Shown: positions 38,323 through 46,838, counted from the stretch's first letter. The stretch is DNA of 64,000 nt from Sphingomonas sp. BGYR3 (GCF_025153455.1 NZ_JANZNT010000001.1:2366001-2430000); one strand, 5' to 3'. The notes: a model not told the origin generated them from the letters alone. Translations and numbers: made by a program.

Positions 38323-38411
38323 GCCCGCCCCGCTTTTTTCCCCTATGGCCCTCTGGCCAGGATTACGAAACCGGCTAAGCTACTGCAAAACCGGGGCAGG
38401 GGGATTGGCCA

Positions 38412-39920
38412 TTGGTCGCGATCGTATCGACAGTGGCCTATCTGGGGCTGGAGGCGCGCAGCGTCGAGGTTCAGGTATCGCTGGCCCCCGGCCTGCCCAA
38501 TTTCGTCGTCGTTGGCCTGGCGGACAAGGCGGTGGCCGAAAGCCGCGAACGGGTGCGCGCCGCGATCGCCGCCATCGGCCTGTCGCTGCCGCCCAAGCGC
38601 ATCACCGTCAATCTGTCGCCCGCCGACCTGCCCAAGGAAGGATCGCATTACGACCTGCCCATCGCCATGGCGCTGCTCGCCGCGATGGGCGTGGCGGATG
38701 CCGAGACGCTGGGCGATTATGTGATCGTCGGCGAGCTGGGGCTGGACGGACGGGTGGCCCCGTCGCCCGGCGTGCTGCTGGCCGCGCTTCATGCCGCGGC
38801 GGAGGGCAAGGCGCTGATCTGTCCGGCGGCGCAGGGTGCAGAGGCCGCCTGGGCCGGATCGGCCGGCGTCGTTCCGGCGGTCGACCTGCTCGGCCTGCTC
38901 AACCATCTGAACGGCCTGCAGCTGTTGTCGCCGCCGGAACCGGGCATGGCGGTTGCGCAGGGCGGGGGGCCGGACCTTAATCAGGTCAAGGGGCAGGAAA
39001 CGGCCAAGCGCGCGCTGGAGATCGCGGCGGCGGGCGGACACAATCTGTTGATGGTCGGGCCGCCTGGTGCGGGCAAATCGCTGATGGCGGCGTGCCTGCC
39101 CGGCATCCTGCCGCCGCTCGATTCGGGCGAGGCGCTGGAGGTTTCCATGGTCGCCAGCGTCGCGGGTACGCTGGAGGGCGGGCGGATGACGCGGGTGCGC
39201 CCCTTCCGCAGCCCGCATCACAGCGCGTCAATGGCGGCGCTGGTCGGCGGCGGGCTGAAGGCGCGGCCGGGGGAAGTCAGCATGGCGCATCTGGGCGTCC
39301 TGTTCCTTGACGAACTGCCGGAGTTTCAGCGAGCGGTCCTCGATTCGCTGCGCCAGCCGCTGGAAACCGGCACGGTCAGCATCGCGCGGGCCAATGCGCA
39401 CCTGACCTATCCTGCGCGGGTGCAGCTGGTGGCGGCGATGAACCCGTGCCGTTGCGGCCATCTGGGCGATCCGGCGCTGGCGTGCAGCCGCGCGCCGCGC
39501 TGCGCCGCTGATTATCAGGCCAAGGTATCCGGTCCGCTGCTTGACCGGATCGACCTGCATGTCGAGGTGCAGCCGGTGACTGCCGCCGACCTGATCCTGC
39601 CGCCGCCGGTCGAGGGGTCGGCAGAGGTCGGTGCCCGCGTCGCGGCGGCACGCGCCATCCAGCAGCGGCGTTATGCGGACAATCCCGCGCGCACCAATGC
39701 GGAGGCGGATGGCGATATCCTGACCGATCATGCAAAGCCCGACGATGCGGGCCGCGACCTGCTGGCCAAGGCGGCGGCAGCGATGCGCCTGTCCGCGCGC
39801 GGCTATACCCGCGTCCTGCGCGTGGCCCGCACCATTGCCGATCTGGCCGGATCGGAAACGGTCGGCCGGGTCCATGTGGCCGAGGCGCTGAGTTACCGGC
39901 GACAGGCACCGCGTGCCTGA
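38412..39920 (+). CDS. comM: YifB/ComM family Mg-chelatase-like AAA ATPase
   Basis: 502 aa, TTG start. The N-terminal Lon-like part begins VAIVSTVAYLGLEARSVEVQ, followed by NLSPADLPKEGSHYDLPIA. The AAA part has Walker A VGPPGAGKSLMA, then RPFRSPHHSASMAALVGGG, VLFLDELPEF and NPCRCGHLGD. In naturally competent bacteria ComM is a branch-migration helicase acting during integration of transforming DNA. Confidence 0.94.
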   Translation: MVAIVSTVAYLGLEARSVEVQVSLAPGLPNFVVVGLADKAVAESRERVRAAIAAIGLSLPPKRITVNLSPADLPKEGSHYDLPIAMALLAAMGVADAETLGDYVIVGELGLDGRVAPSPGVLLAALHAAAEGKALICPAAQGAEAAWAGSAGVVPAVDLLGLLNHLNGLQLLSPPEPGMAVAQGGGPDLNQVKGQETAKRALEIAAAGGHNLLMVGPPGAGKSLMAACLPGILPPLDSGEALEVSMVASVAGTLEGGRMTRVRPFRSPHHSASMAALVGGGLKARPGEVSMAHLGVLFLDELPEFQRAVLDSLRQPLETGTVSIARANAHLTYPARVQLVAAMNPCRCGHLGDPALACSRAPRCAADYQAKVSGPLLDRIDLHVEVQPVTAADLILPPPVEGSAEVGARVAAARAIQQRRYADNPARTNAEADGDILTDHAKPDDAGRDLLAKAAAAMRLSARGYTRVLRVARTIADLAGSETVGRVHVAEALSYRRQAPRA

Positions 39921-40003
39921 CGTGATCCGCTTGCAGCGAGAGCCGCTCTGCGCCACGTTTCTATCGCCGCGCCGGGGGGGGCGGTATCTGGGGGAGAGAG
40001 TGA

Positions 40004-40408
40004 ATGGAATGGATGCTGATGCCGCTGAAGCGATACGCGGATTTTCAGGGACGATCGCGCCGCAAGGAATATTGGATGTTCTTTCTCGGCTATCTGATCG
40101 TCACGATCCTGCTCGCCGTATTTGGCGGCATCTTCGGATCGACGGGCGATGGCGCGTCAGGGCTGTTCCTGATCCTGTTCGGGATTTTCGTGCTGGCGAT
40201 CTTCATCCCGGCCCTCGCCGTGCAGGTTCGCCGGTTTCATGATCAGGACAGGAGCGGATGGTTCGTCCTGTTGAACTTCATCCCCTATGTCGGCGGTCTG
40301 ATCGTCCTTGTCTTCATGGTGCTGGAAGGAACGCGGGGGCCGAACCGGTTCGGGCCGGATCCCAAGGATCCTTATGCCGTGGACGACGTCGCAGACACCT
40401 TTGGCTGA
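40004..40408 (+). CDS. DUF805 inner-membrane protein
   Basis: 134 aa with three to four transmembrane helices. Family motifs: FQGRSRRKEYWMFFL near the N-terminus, then VRRFHDQDRSGWF and a TRGPNRFGPDP tail. Its function is unknown in the family. A GGGGAGAG site precedes the ATG. It lies just upstream of two tRNA genes. Confidence 0.92.
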   Translation: MEWMLMPLKRYADFQGRSRRKEYWMFFLGYLIVTILLAVFGGIFGSTGDGASGLFLILFGIFVLAIFIPALAVQVRRFHDQDRSGWFVLLNFIPYVGGLIVLVFMVLEGTRGPNRFGPDPKDPYAVDDVADTFG

Positions 40409-40463
40409 CGCCGATGGCTTGCGGGGCGCGGCGCAATCGGTTAGCGCCTGCGTCCCGCGACAG

Positions 40464-40548
40464 GCCCCTGTGGTGAAATTGGTAGACGCGCTCGACTCAA
40501 AATCGAGTTCCGAAAGGAGTGCTGGTTCAAGTCCGGCCAGGGGCACCA
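40464..40548 (+). tRNA. tRNA-Leu (anticodon CAA)
   Basis: The 7-bp acceptor stem GCCCCTG/CAGGGGC closes. The anticodon stem CTCGA/TCGAG frames the loop CTCAAAA, giving CAA. There is a class II variable arm, a GGTTCAAGTCC T-loop and an encoded CCA end. Confidence 0.96.
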
Positions 40549-40561
40549 TTCGCGGCGGATC

Positions 40562-40637
40562 GCCGGTTTAGCTCAGATGGTAGAGCAGCGGTTTTGTAAA
40601 CCGAAGGTCGCGGGTTCGATCCCTGCAACCGGCACCA
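40562..40637 (+). tRNA. tRNA-Thr (anticodon TGT), integration target
   Basis: 76 bases with encoded CCA. The acceptor GCCGGTT/AACCGGC, D-arm AGCTCAGATGGTAGAGC, anticodon loop TTTGTAA (TGT) and T-arm GGGTTCGATCCC all fold normally. Its last 24 bases plus the next T are repeated at 47816-47840, so an element has inserted here and left the tRNA intact. Confidence 0.96.
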
Positions 40638-40638
40638 T
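40614..40638. repeat. attL direct repeat
   Basis: 25 bases starting GTTCGATCCC and ending GGCACCAT: the T-loop to CCA end of tRNA-Thr plus one T. Identical to 47816-47840; the match stops at the base before and the base after. Confidence 0.92.
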
Positions 40639-40730
40639 CCCGTTCCAAGCCTTTGGAATGGCTGAAAAAACCTAGGAAATCAGGCACTTTTTGACGGGCG
40701 ACTGTTACATTTGTAATAGGAGCGCCAACG

Positions 40731-42293
40731 ATGTGCACATACCTCGATCAGGTCGGATCAACCTATTATTTCCGGCGTGTCGTTCCGTTGGAACTGCGAC
40801 CGTTCATCCGCACAAGCACTGGCGCTCCGCGCGCGGAATGGAAGCGGTCGCTCAAGACTAAAGACCGCGACGAAGCGAAGCGGCTTATCCCGCGCCATAC
40901 GCTGGATACCCAGGCCGAGATTGACGCGGCAGAGCAGGCACGCCGGGTAGCGGCAAACAGCCCGGATGATGACGCCCGTAGGCGTGTCGCAGAGCGCCTG
41001 GAGGAGCAAGCCAAGGTATGGACAGCCGCACTGGTGGAACGCTCTGAGGCTGACGCGCAGACAGCATCCGAGGACATCGCTCGCCGCGAAGCAGAATATG
41101 AGCGCCGAGCGCCGATCCGCGAACGGTTTGAACGGGCATTTCGTAAATCAACGCTGGAGCGATCTGACGAGGAGAGTGCCGTTCTGGATATAATCCGGGA
41201 TTTGCGGCTGGATTTCACGATAGAGCGTGAGCGAGAGACAATGCGTGCCCTTACTCGTGCGGAGGCGCGACGTGGGATTGCTTCGCCACCAGTCGAGACG
41301 GCCTCCCTTAAACCGGCCTCGCCCGCTACAGGGGTGCCCCTCCTGGCCTCGTTTGACAGCTATGCCGCCGAGCAGGGAATGAAGCCGGGGACACGATATG
41401 AATGGCGTCGAAGCCTCGCTGCGCTAGTCGATTTCCTAGGGCATGATGACGCGGCACGGATTACCGTTGATGACCTAGACCGCTGGGTCGCCGCCCTGCT
41501 TGCAGAAACGACCAAAAGGGGTCAGCCCCGCAGCCCCAGGACAGTTAGGAACAATTATGTTTCACCGCTGCGCGCCTCCCTGAATTGGCTGATTGAGAAA
41601 CGGAAGCTGACAGAAAATGTCGCCGCGCAAATAACTATCCGTGTGCCTCGGAAGGCAATGCTTCGAGAGCGCGATTTCACCCCCGCAGAGGCCAAGGCAA
41701 TTCTGTCTGCCACGTTAAAGCGGCCTGCTAGGAGCGTCGCGGCCAAGACGTTACTGGCACGCCGGTGGATACCTTGGCTTTGCGCCTATACGGGTGCGCG
41801 AGTGAACGAGATTTCGCAGTTACGCGGCCAAGACGTGACACAGATTGACGGCATCTGGACAATTCGGATCACGCCCGAGGCAGGCACAGTAAAGGCTAAT
41901 GCCGCGCGTATCGTCCCGCTGCATCCGCACTTGATCGAGCAAGGCTTTCCCGCCGTTGCCCAAGCGGCAGGGGACGCTCCAATCTTCTACGATCCGAGCC
42001 GCACCCGCCGACCTGGCATAGGCAACCGGCATTTCAAAAAGGTAGGAGAACGCTTGCGGGATTGGGTCCGTGATGAAATCGGCATCACAGACAGCGGCCT
42101 GCAACCGAACCATGCTTGGCGGCATACGTTCAAAACGATGACGCGCGCCGCTGACATCCCTGAGCGGGTTGCAGATGCTATTCAGGGACACGCACCGCGC
42201 AGCGTGGGGCAGAGCTATGGCAGCGTCCCGCTGCAAACGCTGGCTGATGCGATCGGCAAAATTCCGCGATTTGAGTTGGAGGACCGGGATTAA
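40731..42293 (+). CDS. int: Tyrosine recombinase/integrase (DUF6538 N-terminus)
   Basis: 520 aa. The N-terminal DUF6538-like segment is YLDQVGSTYYFRRVVP with SLKTKDRDEAKRL. A long coiled-coil-rich spacer follows, then a SAM-like core-binding domain (about 215-310). The catalytic domain carries Arg357 (TGARVNEI), His461 and Arg464 (HAWRHTF), His487 (IQGH) and the nucleophile Tyr496 (GQSYGSV). A TAGGAG site precedes the ATG. Its position beside tRNA-Thr and the flanking repeat identify it as the enzyme that inserted the element. All catalytic residues are present, so it may be active. Confidence 0.96.
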   Translation: MCTYLDQVGSTYYFRRVVPLELRPFIRTSTGAPRAEWKRSLKTKDRDEAKRLIPRHTLDTQAEIDAAEQARRVAANSPDDDARRRVAERLEEQAKVWTAALVERSEADAQTASEDIARREAEYERRAPIRERFERAFRKSTLERSDEESAVLDIIRDLRLDFTIERERETMRALTRAEARRGIASPPVETASLKPASPATGVPLLASFDSYAAEQGMKPGTRYEWRRSLAALVDFLGHDDAARITVDDLDRWVAALLAETTKRGQPRSPRTVRNNYVSPLRASLNWLIEKRKLTENVAAQITIRVPRKAMLRERDFTPAEAKAILSATLKRPARSVAAKTLLARRWIPWLCAYTGARVNEISQLRGQDVTQIDGIWTIRITPEAGTVKANAARIVPLHPHLIEQGFPAVAQAAGDAPIFYDPSRTRRPGIGNRHFKKVGERLRDWVRDEIGITDSGLQPNHAWRHTFKTMTRAADIPERVADAIQGHAPRSVGQSYGSVPLQTLADAIGKIPRFELEDRD

Positions 42294-42379
42294 CTGATCC
42301 CTCCACTCATTGCAGGATCAAAGGTGCCCGGCCTGATCCTGCCCGCACCGTGGCAAGCGGCGGGGCAGGTTCGGGGCAG

Positions 42380-43099
42380 TTAGTCGAGGCTTTCGGCAGG
42401 CCGCTGCCAGCCGGGCTGAGCGCCCGGTGCAGCGCGGGGCAATGACGACCCACCCAGCGGGGCGGCTGGCCCCTCCCAGGCGCGCTCCGCACGGGCATCG
42501 CTGGCACGGGAGGCGGCCGGTCGTGCACTCGCACCTGCCTGATTGCTCCAGGCGTCCTTTCCAGCCCCGCCAGGGGGCAATGAGGGGCGTCCAGGCTGTG
42601 GAGGGGCGGGCGGGGCTGCCTGCCACTCAGCGGCGCTCTGAGGGGCTGTGGCGAAGGCGAATTGCTGCGGCTTGCCCTCATCCCAGCCCATGCCCAGTGC
42701 CGACCAGTTGACCCGGCCCGCTGCGGCGTCCTCTGCTGTGATTTCGCCGTTCCGCACCGCGATTGCGGCCATGTCGGCGCGCATCATCGGTTCAAGCCCG
42801 GCCACGGCGGCTTCATCGCCGGTGCGGATGTATTGGCTAAGCGCGCTGTCATAGCGGGCGACGCTGGCGGAGTCGCTGGCTTCAATGAGGGCATCCACCC
42901 GTTTCATGGTCGGGATCAGGCCGGGATTGGCCTTGGCAAATTCGACCAGTGCCGCCTTGTGAGCGTGCCAGGGGGGGCGTCCTGTCGCCATGATGGTTCG
43001 TGCCCGTTGCTGTATGGCGGCGACGTTCTTGCCAGCGGCATGGGCTATGCAGAGGGCGGCGTTGATCTGAGCGCGTTGCTTCTGATTAAGCGCAGTCAT
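42380..43099 (-). CDS. Hypothetical island protein (operon gene 4)
   Basis: 239 aa, not recognised. The N-terminal 150 residues are helical (TALNQKQRAQINAALCIAHA, VALIEASDSASVARYDSALS). The C-terminal third is Pro/Ala/Gly-rich and probably disordered. The start overlaps the upstream gene by 14 bp, making it last of four coupled genes reading away from the 44.5-kb region. No signal peptide or membrane segment. Confidence 0.65.
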   Translation of the reverse strand: MTALNQKQRAQINAALCIAHAAGKNVAAIQQRARTIMATGRPPWHAHKAALVEFAKANPGLIPTMKRVDALIEASDSASVARYDSALSQYIRTGDEAAVAGLEPMMRADMAAIAVRNGEITAEDAAAGRVNWSALGMGWDEGKPQQFAFATAPQSAAEWQAAPPAPPQPGRPSLPPGGAGKDAWSNQAGASARPAASRASDARAERAWEGPAAPLGGSSLPRAAPGAQPGWQRPAESLD

Positions 43100-43598
43100 T
43101 TTGTGAGGTTCGTTCTTTCTTTCGGATACAGGCGAGGGTGTAGGTATATGCTTTGGCGATGATGTCGCCGGTCAGGCATGGGCGTCCTGCTTGCTCCCAT
43201 TGCTTGAACACGGCGCAATAGACGTGGTGCGCTTCCTTCTGGCTTTCGATGGATAGCCGGGCTAGGAGGTCGACACGCTCCTTGCCGGTTGGAAGCGGCA
43301 GGCCCGCCCGGCAGTATTCCCGGTCGATCATGCACTGGATCGCCAGCGCCGCTACGCTGGCGGGTGCTGCCAGCTCTTCATAGTCCGGGCTGTCGATCCA
43401 GCGGAGCACGGCGCATAACTCAGCATCGCGGAACGCCAGGTCTGCATGATCGGGCAGCCGTTTCTGCAACTTCGCCTGGGATCGAGGCCGCTGCGGATGC
43501 CGATAAGGTCCAGCGGGCGGACGGCGGAACGGCCGCAGGTGCCGGTCCTGCCGGGGTGCATTCCGCGTCAATTCCTTGAGCGTGGCCTGCCTAGCCAA
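43086..43598 (-). CDS. Hypothetical island protein (operon gene 3)
   Basis: 170 aa from a TTG start; a shorter form is possible. The N-terminus is strongly basic (RPFRRPPAGPYRHPQRPRSQ) and the rest is helical with ERVDLLARLSIESQKEAHHV. Not recognised. It lies between genes 2 and 4 of the same strand and overlaps gene 4. There is a 110-bp gap before it. Confidence 0.55.
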   Translation of the reverse strand: MARQATLKELTRNAPRQDRHLRPFRRPPAGPYRHPQRPRSQAKLQKRLPDHADLAFRDAELCAVLRWIDSPDYEELAAPASVAALAIQCMIDREYCRAGLPLPTGKERVDLLARLSIESQKEAHHVYCAVFKQWEQAGRPCLTGDIIAKAYTYTLACIRKKERTSQNDCA

Positions 43599-43708
43599 TT
43601 CGGAACGCCCATGTTTGTGTCATCGCGGAGCTTGGCAGGGCCGCGTGTCGGGATTGCATTTTCAGGTCGTTGAATGCTGCGTCACCACAGGGCAGCGCTG
43701 GCTTTCGA

Positions 43709-44215
43709 TCACCGGAAATAGCCCCGGCGCTTGCCGGACAAATAGCTGCTCATCGCTGCGAACGGGTCGCCGGGCATGAGGCTCAGGATGTCAGCCGGGA
43801 TCAGGCTGGGCTTATGCTGCAACAGGTGCCCCAGCACCGTATCAGGCAGCGTCTCGAAGCCATCGGCGGACTGTGGCTGCCAGACATTTTCGCGGGCGTT
43901 CATGTCGTACCGCAGGCTCTCCCACGAGATGATGAAACGGTCATGAGCAAGACCGGCGCGCTGATCGTGCTGGATGCGCTCAATCTTGAAGTTCTGGTTA
44001 GCCTTTTCAAACGCTGCAACGGAGGCTTTGGCTTCCTCATCAAGCGCCTTGCTCAGTTCGGCGGTTAGCTGTTCGCCCTCCTTGGCCAGGCGGGTAACGG
44101 TGGCCTTCGCAGCGTTAAGCCGGTCGTAAAGGGCAACATCCTCACGGGCGGCGGCAAGGGCGTGAGCATTGCGGGCCAGGTCATCGCGGATGTCATGCGT
44201 GGTGCGGGTCGTCAT
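43709..44215 (-). CDS. Hypothetical island protein with coiled coil (operon gene 2)
   Basis: 168 aa, not recognised. A coiled-coil run covers about residues 10-85 (AAREDVALYDRLNAAKATV, LAKEGEQLTAELSKALDEEA). The C-terminal part has ETLPDTVLGHLLQ and SLIPADILSLMPGDPF. The start overlaps gene 1 by 4 bp (ATGA). Confidence 0.7.
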   Translation of the reverse strand: MTTRTTHDIRDDLARNAHALAAAREDVALYDRLNAAKATVTRLAKEGEQLTAELSKALDEEAKASVAAFEKANQNFKIERIQHDQRAGLAHDRFIISWESLRYDMNARENVWQPQSADGFETLPDTVLGHLLQHKPSLIPADILSLMPGDPFAAMSSYLSGKRRGYFR

Positions 44216-44517
44216 TGGTCTGGGTTCCTGTTGGAAGAAGCGCGGGCAGCTGCCACCCTGTCCGGCGTGGCATTGGCCCGGCGCGGAAGGACAGCGGCGC
44301 GGTGCCGCAGTTGGGGATTATCTGAGTGAAAGGCGGCCAGTGCCGCCGCAGCCGGGTTAGGGCCGGGAGTGCGCCGGAGCGCATAATCAGGGAAAGGCAG
44401 GCCGAGGACGGTGAGCGTTGCCCGCAAGCCCGTCATGATCCTTCGATCAGACCGGGTGAAATACTGTTCCGCCTGAGGGCTGTAGAGCGCATCGGCGTTG
44501 ATGGTGACCGTGTTCAT
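44212..44517 (-). CDS. Hypothetical island protein (operon gene 1)
   Basis: 101 aa, not recognised. It begins MNTVTINADALYSPQAEQYF and is preceded by a good AAAGGA ribosome-binding site. The C-terminus is Ala/Arg-rich. It is first of the four-gene operon; the promoter should lie in the AT-rich DNA directly upstream (44520-44700). Confidence 0.65.
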   Translation of the reverse strand: MNTVTINADALYSPQAEQYFTRSDRRIMTGLRATLTVLGLPFPDYALRRTPGPNPAAAALAAFHSDNPQLRHRAAVLPRRANATPDRVAAARASSNRNPDQ

Positions 44518-45226
44518 TGATCCTTTGGAGTGAGGTTGTGTCCACGTGTTACAGAGAGATAGTGCCCGGACGCATAGCCGGGGGGCGCAGCCGGAGAGAT
44601 GCGGGATGTAACCAAGGGTAATCTAGAGTATTCTGAGCGTTTACCCTATTATATAAATATATATAATATAAATATATCGGGTAATGGGGCCAAGATTATT
44701 GGTCAGTCTCTATGGATTGGTTTTGATTTATTATTCATACAGAATGCTTGAATGATTTCTTATTCATTATATCAGGTTTGATGCTAGTATTATCATTAGT
44801 GCTCCCTATCAGGGTCGGCTTGGGTTGATTCATTCGGATAGTTGCTGGCTGATCCTATGTCGTGCCTTCCGGGTCCGTTGCCAGTATCCATCCGGATCAT
44901 CCATTGCTTGTGTGCCAGGCGTCCCGGCTGACCCTTCCCCGACGCTATCCAGCCCGCATCCCGGTTCAATCCCGGATTGCATCCGAACAAATAGATGCGG
45001 GCCTTCTGTGGATGACGGTATCAATTCACCGTGCACCCAAGGCCCAATGCGGGATCAGCTTAGGGATTAAGCAAGACAGATGCGCCCCGCTTATGCCCGG
45101 CCTATCCCGCTGCGATCCGGAATTATCCAGCCTCCATCCTATGGTAACACGCGTACACGCGCGGGGATAAAGACTTAGTGCAACGGCTCTTTATTAAAAA
45201 TGAGTATTGTTGACGATTTACGATCG
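44518..45226. other. Non-coding region: AT-rich hairpin plus ATCC/GGAT-rich block
   Basis: No convincing gene. 44641-44684 is nearly pure A/T, bounded by TTACCC and GGGTAA inverted repeats with an inner 9-bp perfect inverted repeat (44647-44655 and 44660-44668). From 44836 to 45168, ATCC occurs 12 times and GGAT 7 times, including DnaA-box-like TGTGGATGA (45007) and TTATCCAGC (45123). A stem-loop with 8-bp arms (45210-45217 and 45223-45230) lies at the end of the MltR-like gene and may terminate it. The layout recalls an iteron-type replication origin or a recombination/packaging site; this is inference. Confidence 0.55.
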
Positions 45227-45886
45227 TCAAATCAATTCTTTGTCAATATGAAGTTCACAATTACTTAAAGCAACAACAATTATAGAACAAGTTACAATAT
45301 ATCGGAACCTAGCTTCAAGTTTATGCTTTTCCAAATCTACAATACCGACCTTTGGTATCGCTCCGGGCTCCAAGTTTACGATGAATGCACCAACACTGTT
45401 GTCCCTACTTTTTGCATGGGTATCGATTAACTTTAGCGCCCTTGTTCTATCCTTTATAGATGGCGATTGAAAATCTATAACACTCAAATCGTGTGCAAAT
45501 ATATTTCACATACCCCTAATTATATCAATGTCTGATCTTGCATTATTGCTGATAATGCCCATGCTATAGGCGAGATCTATTTTTGCGCTAAACGTACTTA
45601 GCGGACCACGTGAATTGAATAGATTTTCCTGTACTTTAGGGTCTTGACGCAATCGATTACGGATTGAGGCTTCCAAACGAACGTCTATTATCGAGCTAGC
45701 TATAATCGCTGCAGAACGATCCGAATCCGCATTAAGTCCAGAGAAGATGGCATTTTCTGTGGCTGTGGCAGGTGTCCAGACTGCAGAATCGCTAACGAGG
45801 TACGTAGTGTCTTTGGAGCGGGCGCCTGTTTTTGGATCAATTATGACGGCAGACTTGCTGCGCTCTCGTCGTTGTTTTTTGCTCAT
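45227..45886 (-). pseudogene. MltR-like gene interrupted by in-frame TGA
   Basis: A 126-residue frame (ATG 45886) stops at TGA 45506-45508 and then continues in the same frame for 92 codons to 45227. Across the stop the translation reads DIDIIRGM-stop-NIFAHDLSVIDFQ, which matches the conserved IRNxFAH core of MltR-like proteins if the stop replaces Arg (CGA to TGA). FSAKIDLAYSMGIIS before it also fits. The downstream part would otherwise need TTG 45487. Possible truncated expression of 126 residues cannot be excluded. The family includes the mannitol-operon repressor; the role here is unknown. Confidence 0.7.
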
Positions 45887-45934
45887 TTCAGCAGCCCTGA
45901 CATTCTGAGAGTGGAGTTGTGAACTGCATCCGGA

Positions 45935-46510
45935 TCACGCTGAGCAATACCGGGATACGGTGGCTTTCGAGATGCCGAAATGCGCCATGGTCTGTGCGAT
46001 GCTGGCCCCGTTCGCCTTTCGCCATTCGGCAACCGTCTTAGCATCGGCTGCGAAAGGACGGCCAAGCCCGGCCTTTCCCCGGTGCGTCATGCCTGTGGCT
46101 GCCAGCGATGCCTTAGCGGCTGCCCGGCCGCTGTCACAGCGTTCCTTGATCCGCTGGCGTTCCATATCAGCCATCTGTGCCAACACAGCGACGATCAGCT
46201 CTCCCACGCCGCGACCGATTGGCCCCAGCCCGCGTACATCCAGTGTAACGCCGCGATCCAGGAGCTTCCGCACCGTTGCCTGCACGTCCAGAGCATCACG
46301 GCCTAGCCGGTCCAAGGCATAGACGAACAGCGTATCGCCATCCCGGATGTAATCCAGCAGCTTAGCAAAGCCGGGCCGGTCAGCGGCAAGCGTCGCCCCG
46401 CTTATGCCTTCGTCAGTAAACTCCCTGTCAAAGCTGCCTCCAAGGGCTTGGCGCTGGGCTTCAATGCTCTGGGCGTCAGTTGATACCCGGTAATAGGCAA
46501 CACGGCTCAT
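45935..46510 (-). CDS. Serine recombinase (resolvase/invertase family)
   Basis: 191 aa. The catalytic domain begins RVAYYRVSTDAQSIEAQRQAL with the nucleophile Ser10. DEGISGATLAADRPGF, YALDRLGRDALDVQ (the Arg pair) and the long E-helix follow. The C-terminal helix-turn-helix is SIAQTMAHFGISKATVSRY. The length fits Tn3-type resolvases and Pin-type invertases. A res-like array lies directly upstream (46519-46629). It ends 48 bp before the MltR-like gene. Confidence 0.93.
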   Translation of the reverse strand: MSRVAYYRVSTDAQSIEAQRQALGGSFDREFTDEGISGATLAADRPGFAKLLDYIRDGDTLFVYALDRLGRDALDVQATVRKLLDRGVTLDVRGLGPIGRGVGELIVAVLAQMADMERQRIKERCDSGRAAAKASLAATGMTHRGKAGLGRPFAADAKTVAEWRKANGASIAQTMAHFGISKATVSRYCSA

Positions 46511-46518
46511 AGCTTATC

Positions 46519-46629
46519 CCTCACAAGTTATGACCGGATTGTGAGGAATACTCATAACGCTGTCAACTATCTTGTGAGGCATAGTCAGATGGTCAATCCG
46601 GCATGTCTCATAAGCTACAAGTTGTGAGT
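46519..46629. promoter_or_regulatory. res-like recombination site upstream of the serine recombinase
   Basis: Site 1 is a perfect inverted repeat, CCTCACAA (46519-46526) and TTGTGAGG (46539-46546), 28 bp overall. Site 2 has CTCATAAC (46551-46558) and TTGTGAGG (46572-46579). Site 3 has TCTCATAA (46606-46613) and TTGTGAGT (46622-46629). Three paired half-sites beginning 9 bp before the recombinase start match the organisation of Tn3-family res sites, and the array probably also overlaps the gene's promoter. The rest of the gap, 46630-46838, holds no gene I can support. Confidence 0.65.
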
Positions 46630-46838
46630 CATGTCAGGACAGTCCAATGTCCAAGGCTAGGATCGGATGGGTAATGGTGAAGCGTTGGACAAGGTGGCAG
46701 CGCCGGGCACGATCATACAGATCGGGAGGCGTATCATAATGGCAGCGGGCACCCTACCTATGGGGGCATCGCGCATCAGCTTGGTCAGATTTGTCCCGTC
46801 GCATGGGTATGCGGTAATCAAGTCGTTGAGTGGCATCA

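Noticed and set aside
40641..40660. CGTTCCAA/TTGGAATG inverted repeat as a terminator of the tRNA genes
   Set aside because: It is followed by an A-run rather than a T-run on the plus strand; noted only as a small palindrome just inside the element.
44862..45170. 102-residue plus-strand open frame in the ATCC-rich block
   Set aside because: Its composition follows the repeated ATCC words and there is no ribosome-binding site or domain pattern.
45227..45487. Separate 86-residue gene starting at TTG 45487
   Set aside because: It is in frame with the preceding gene, follows its stop by six codons, and completes the IRNxFAH-type motif; one interrupted gene explains both better.
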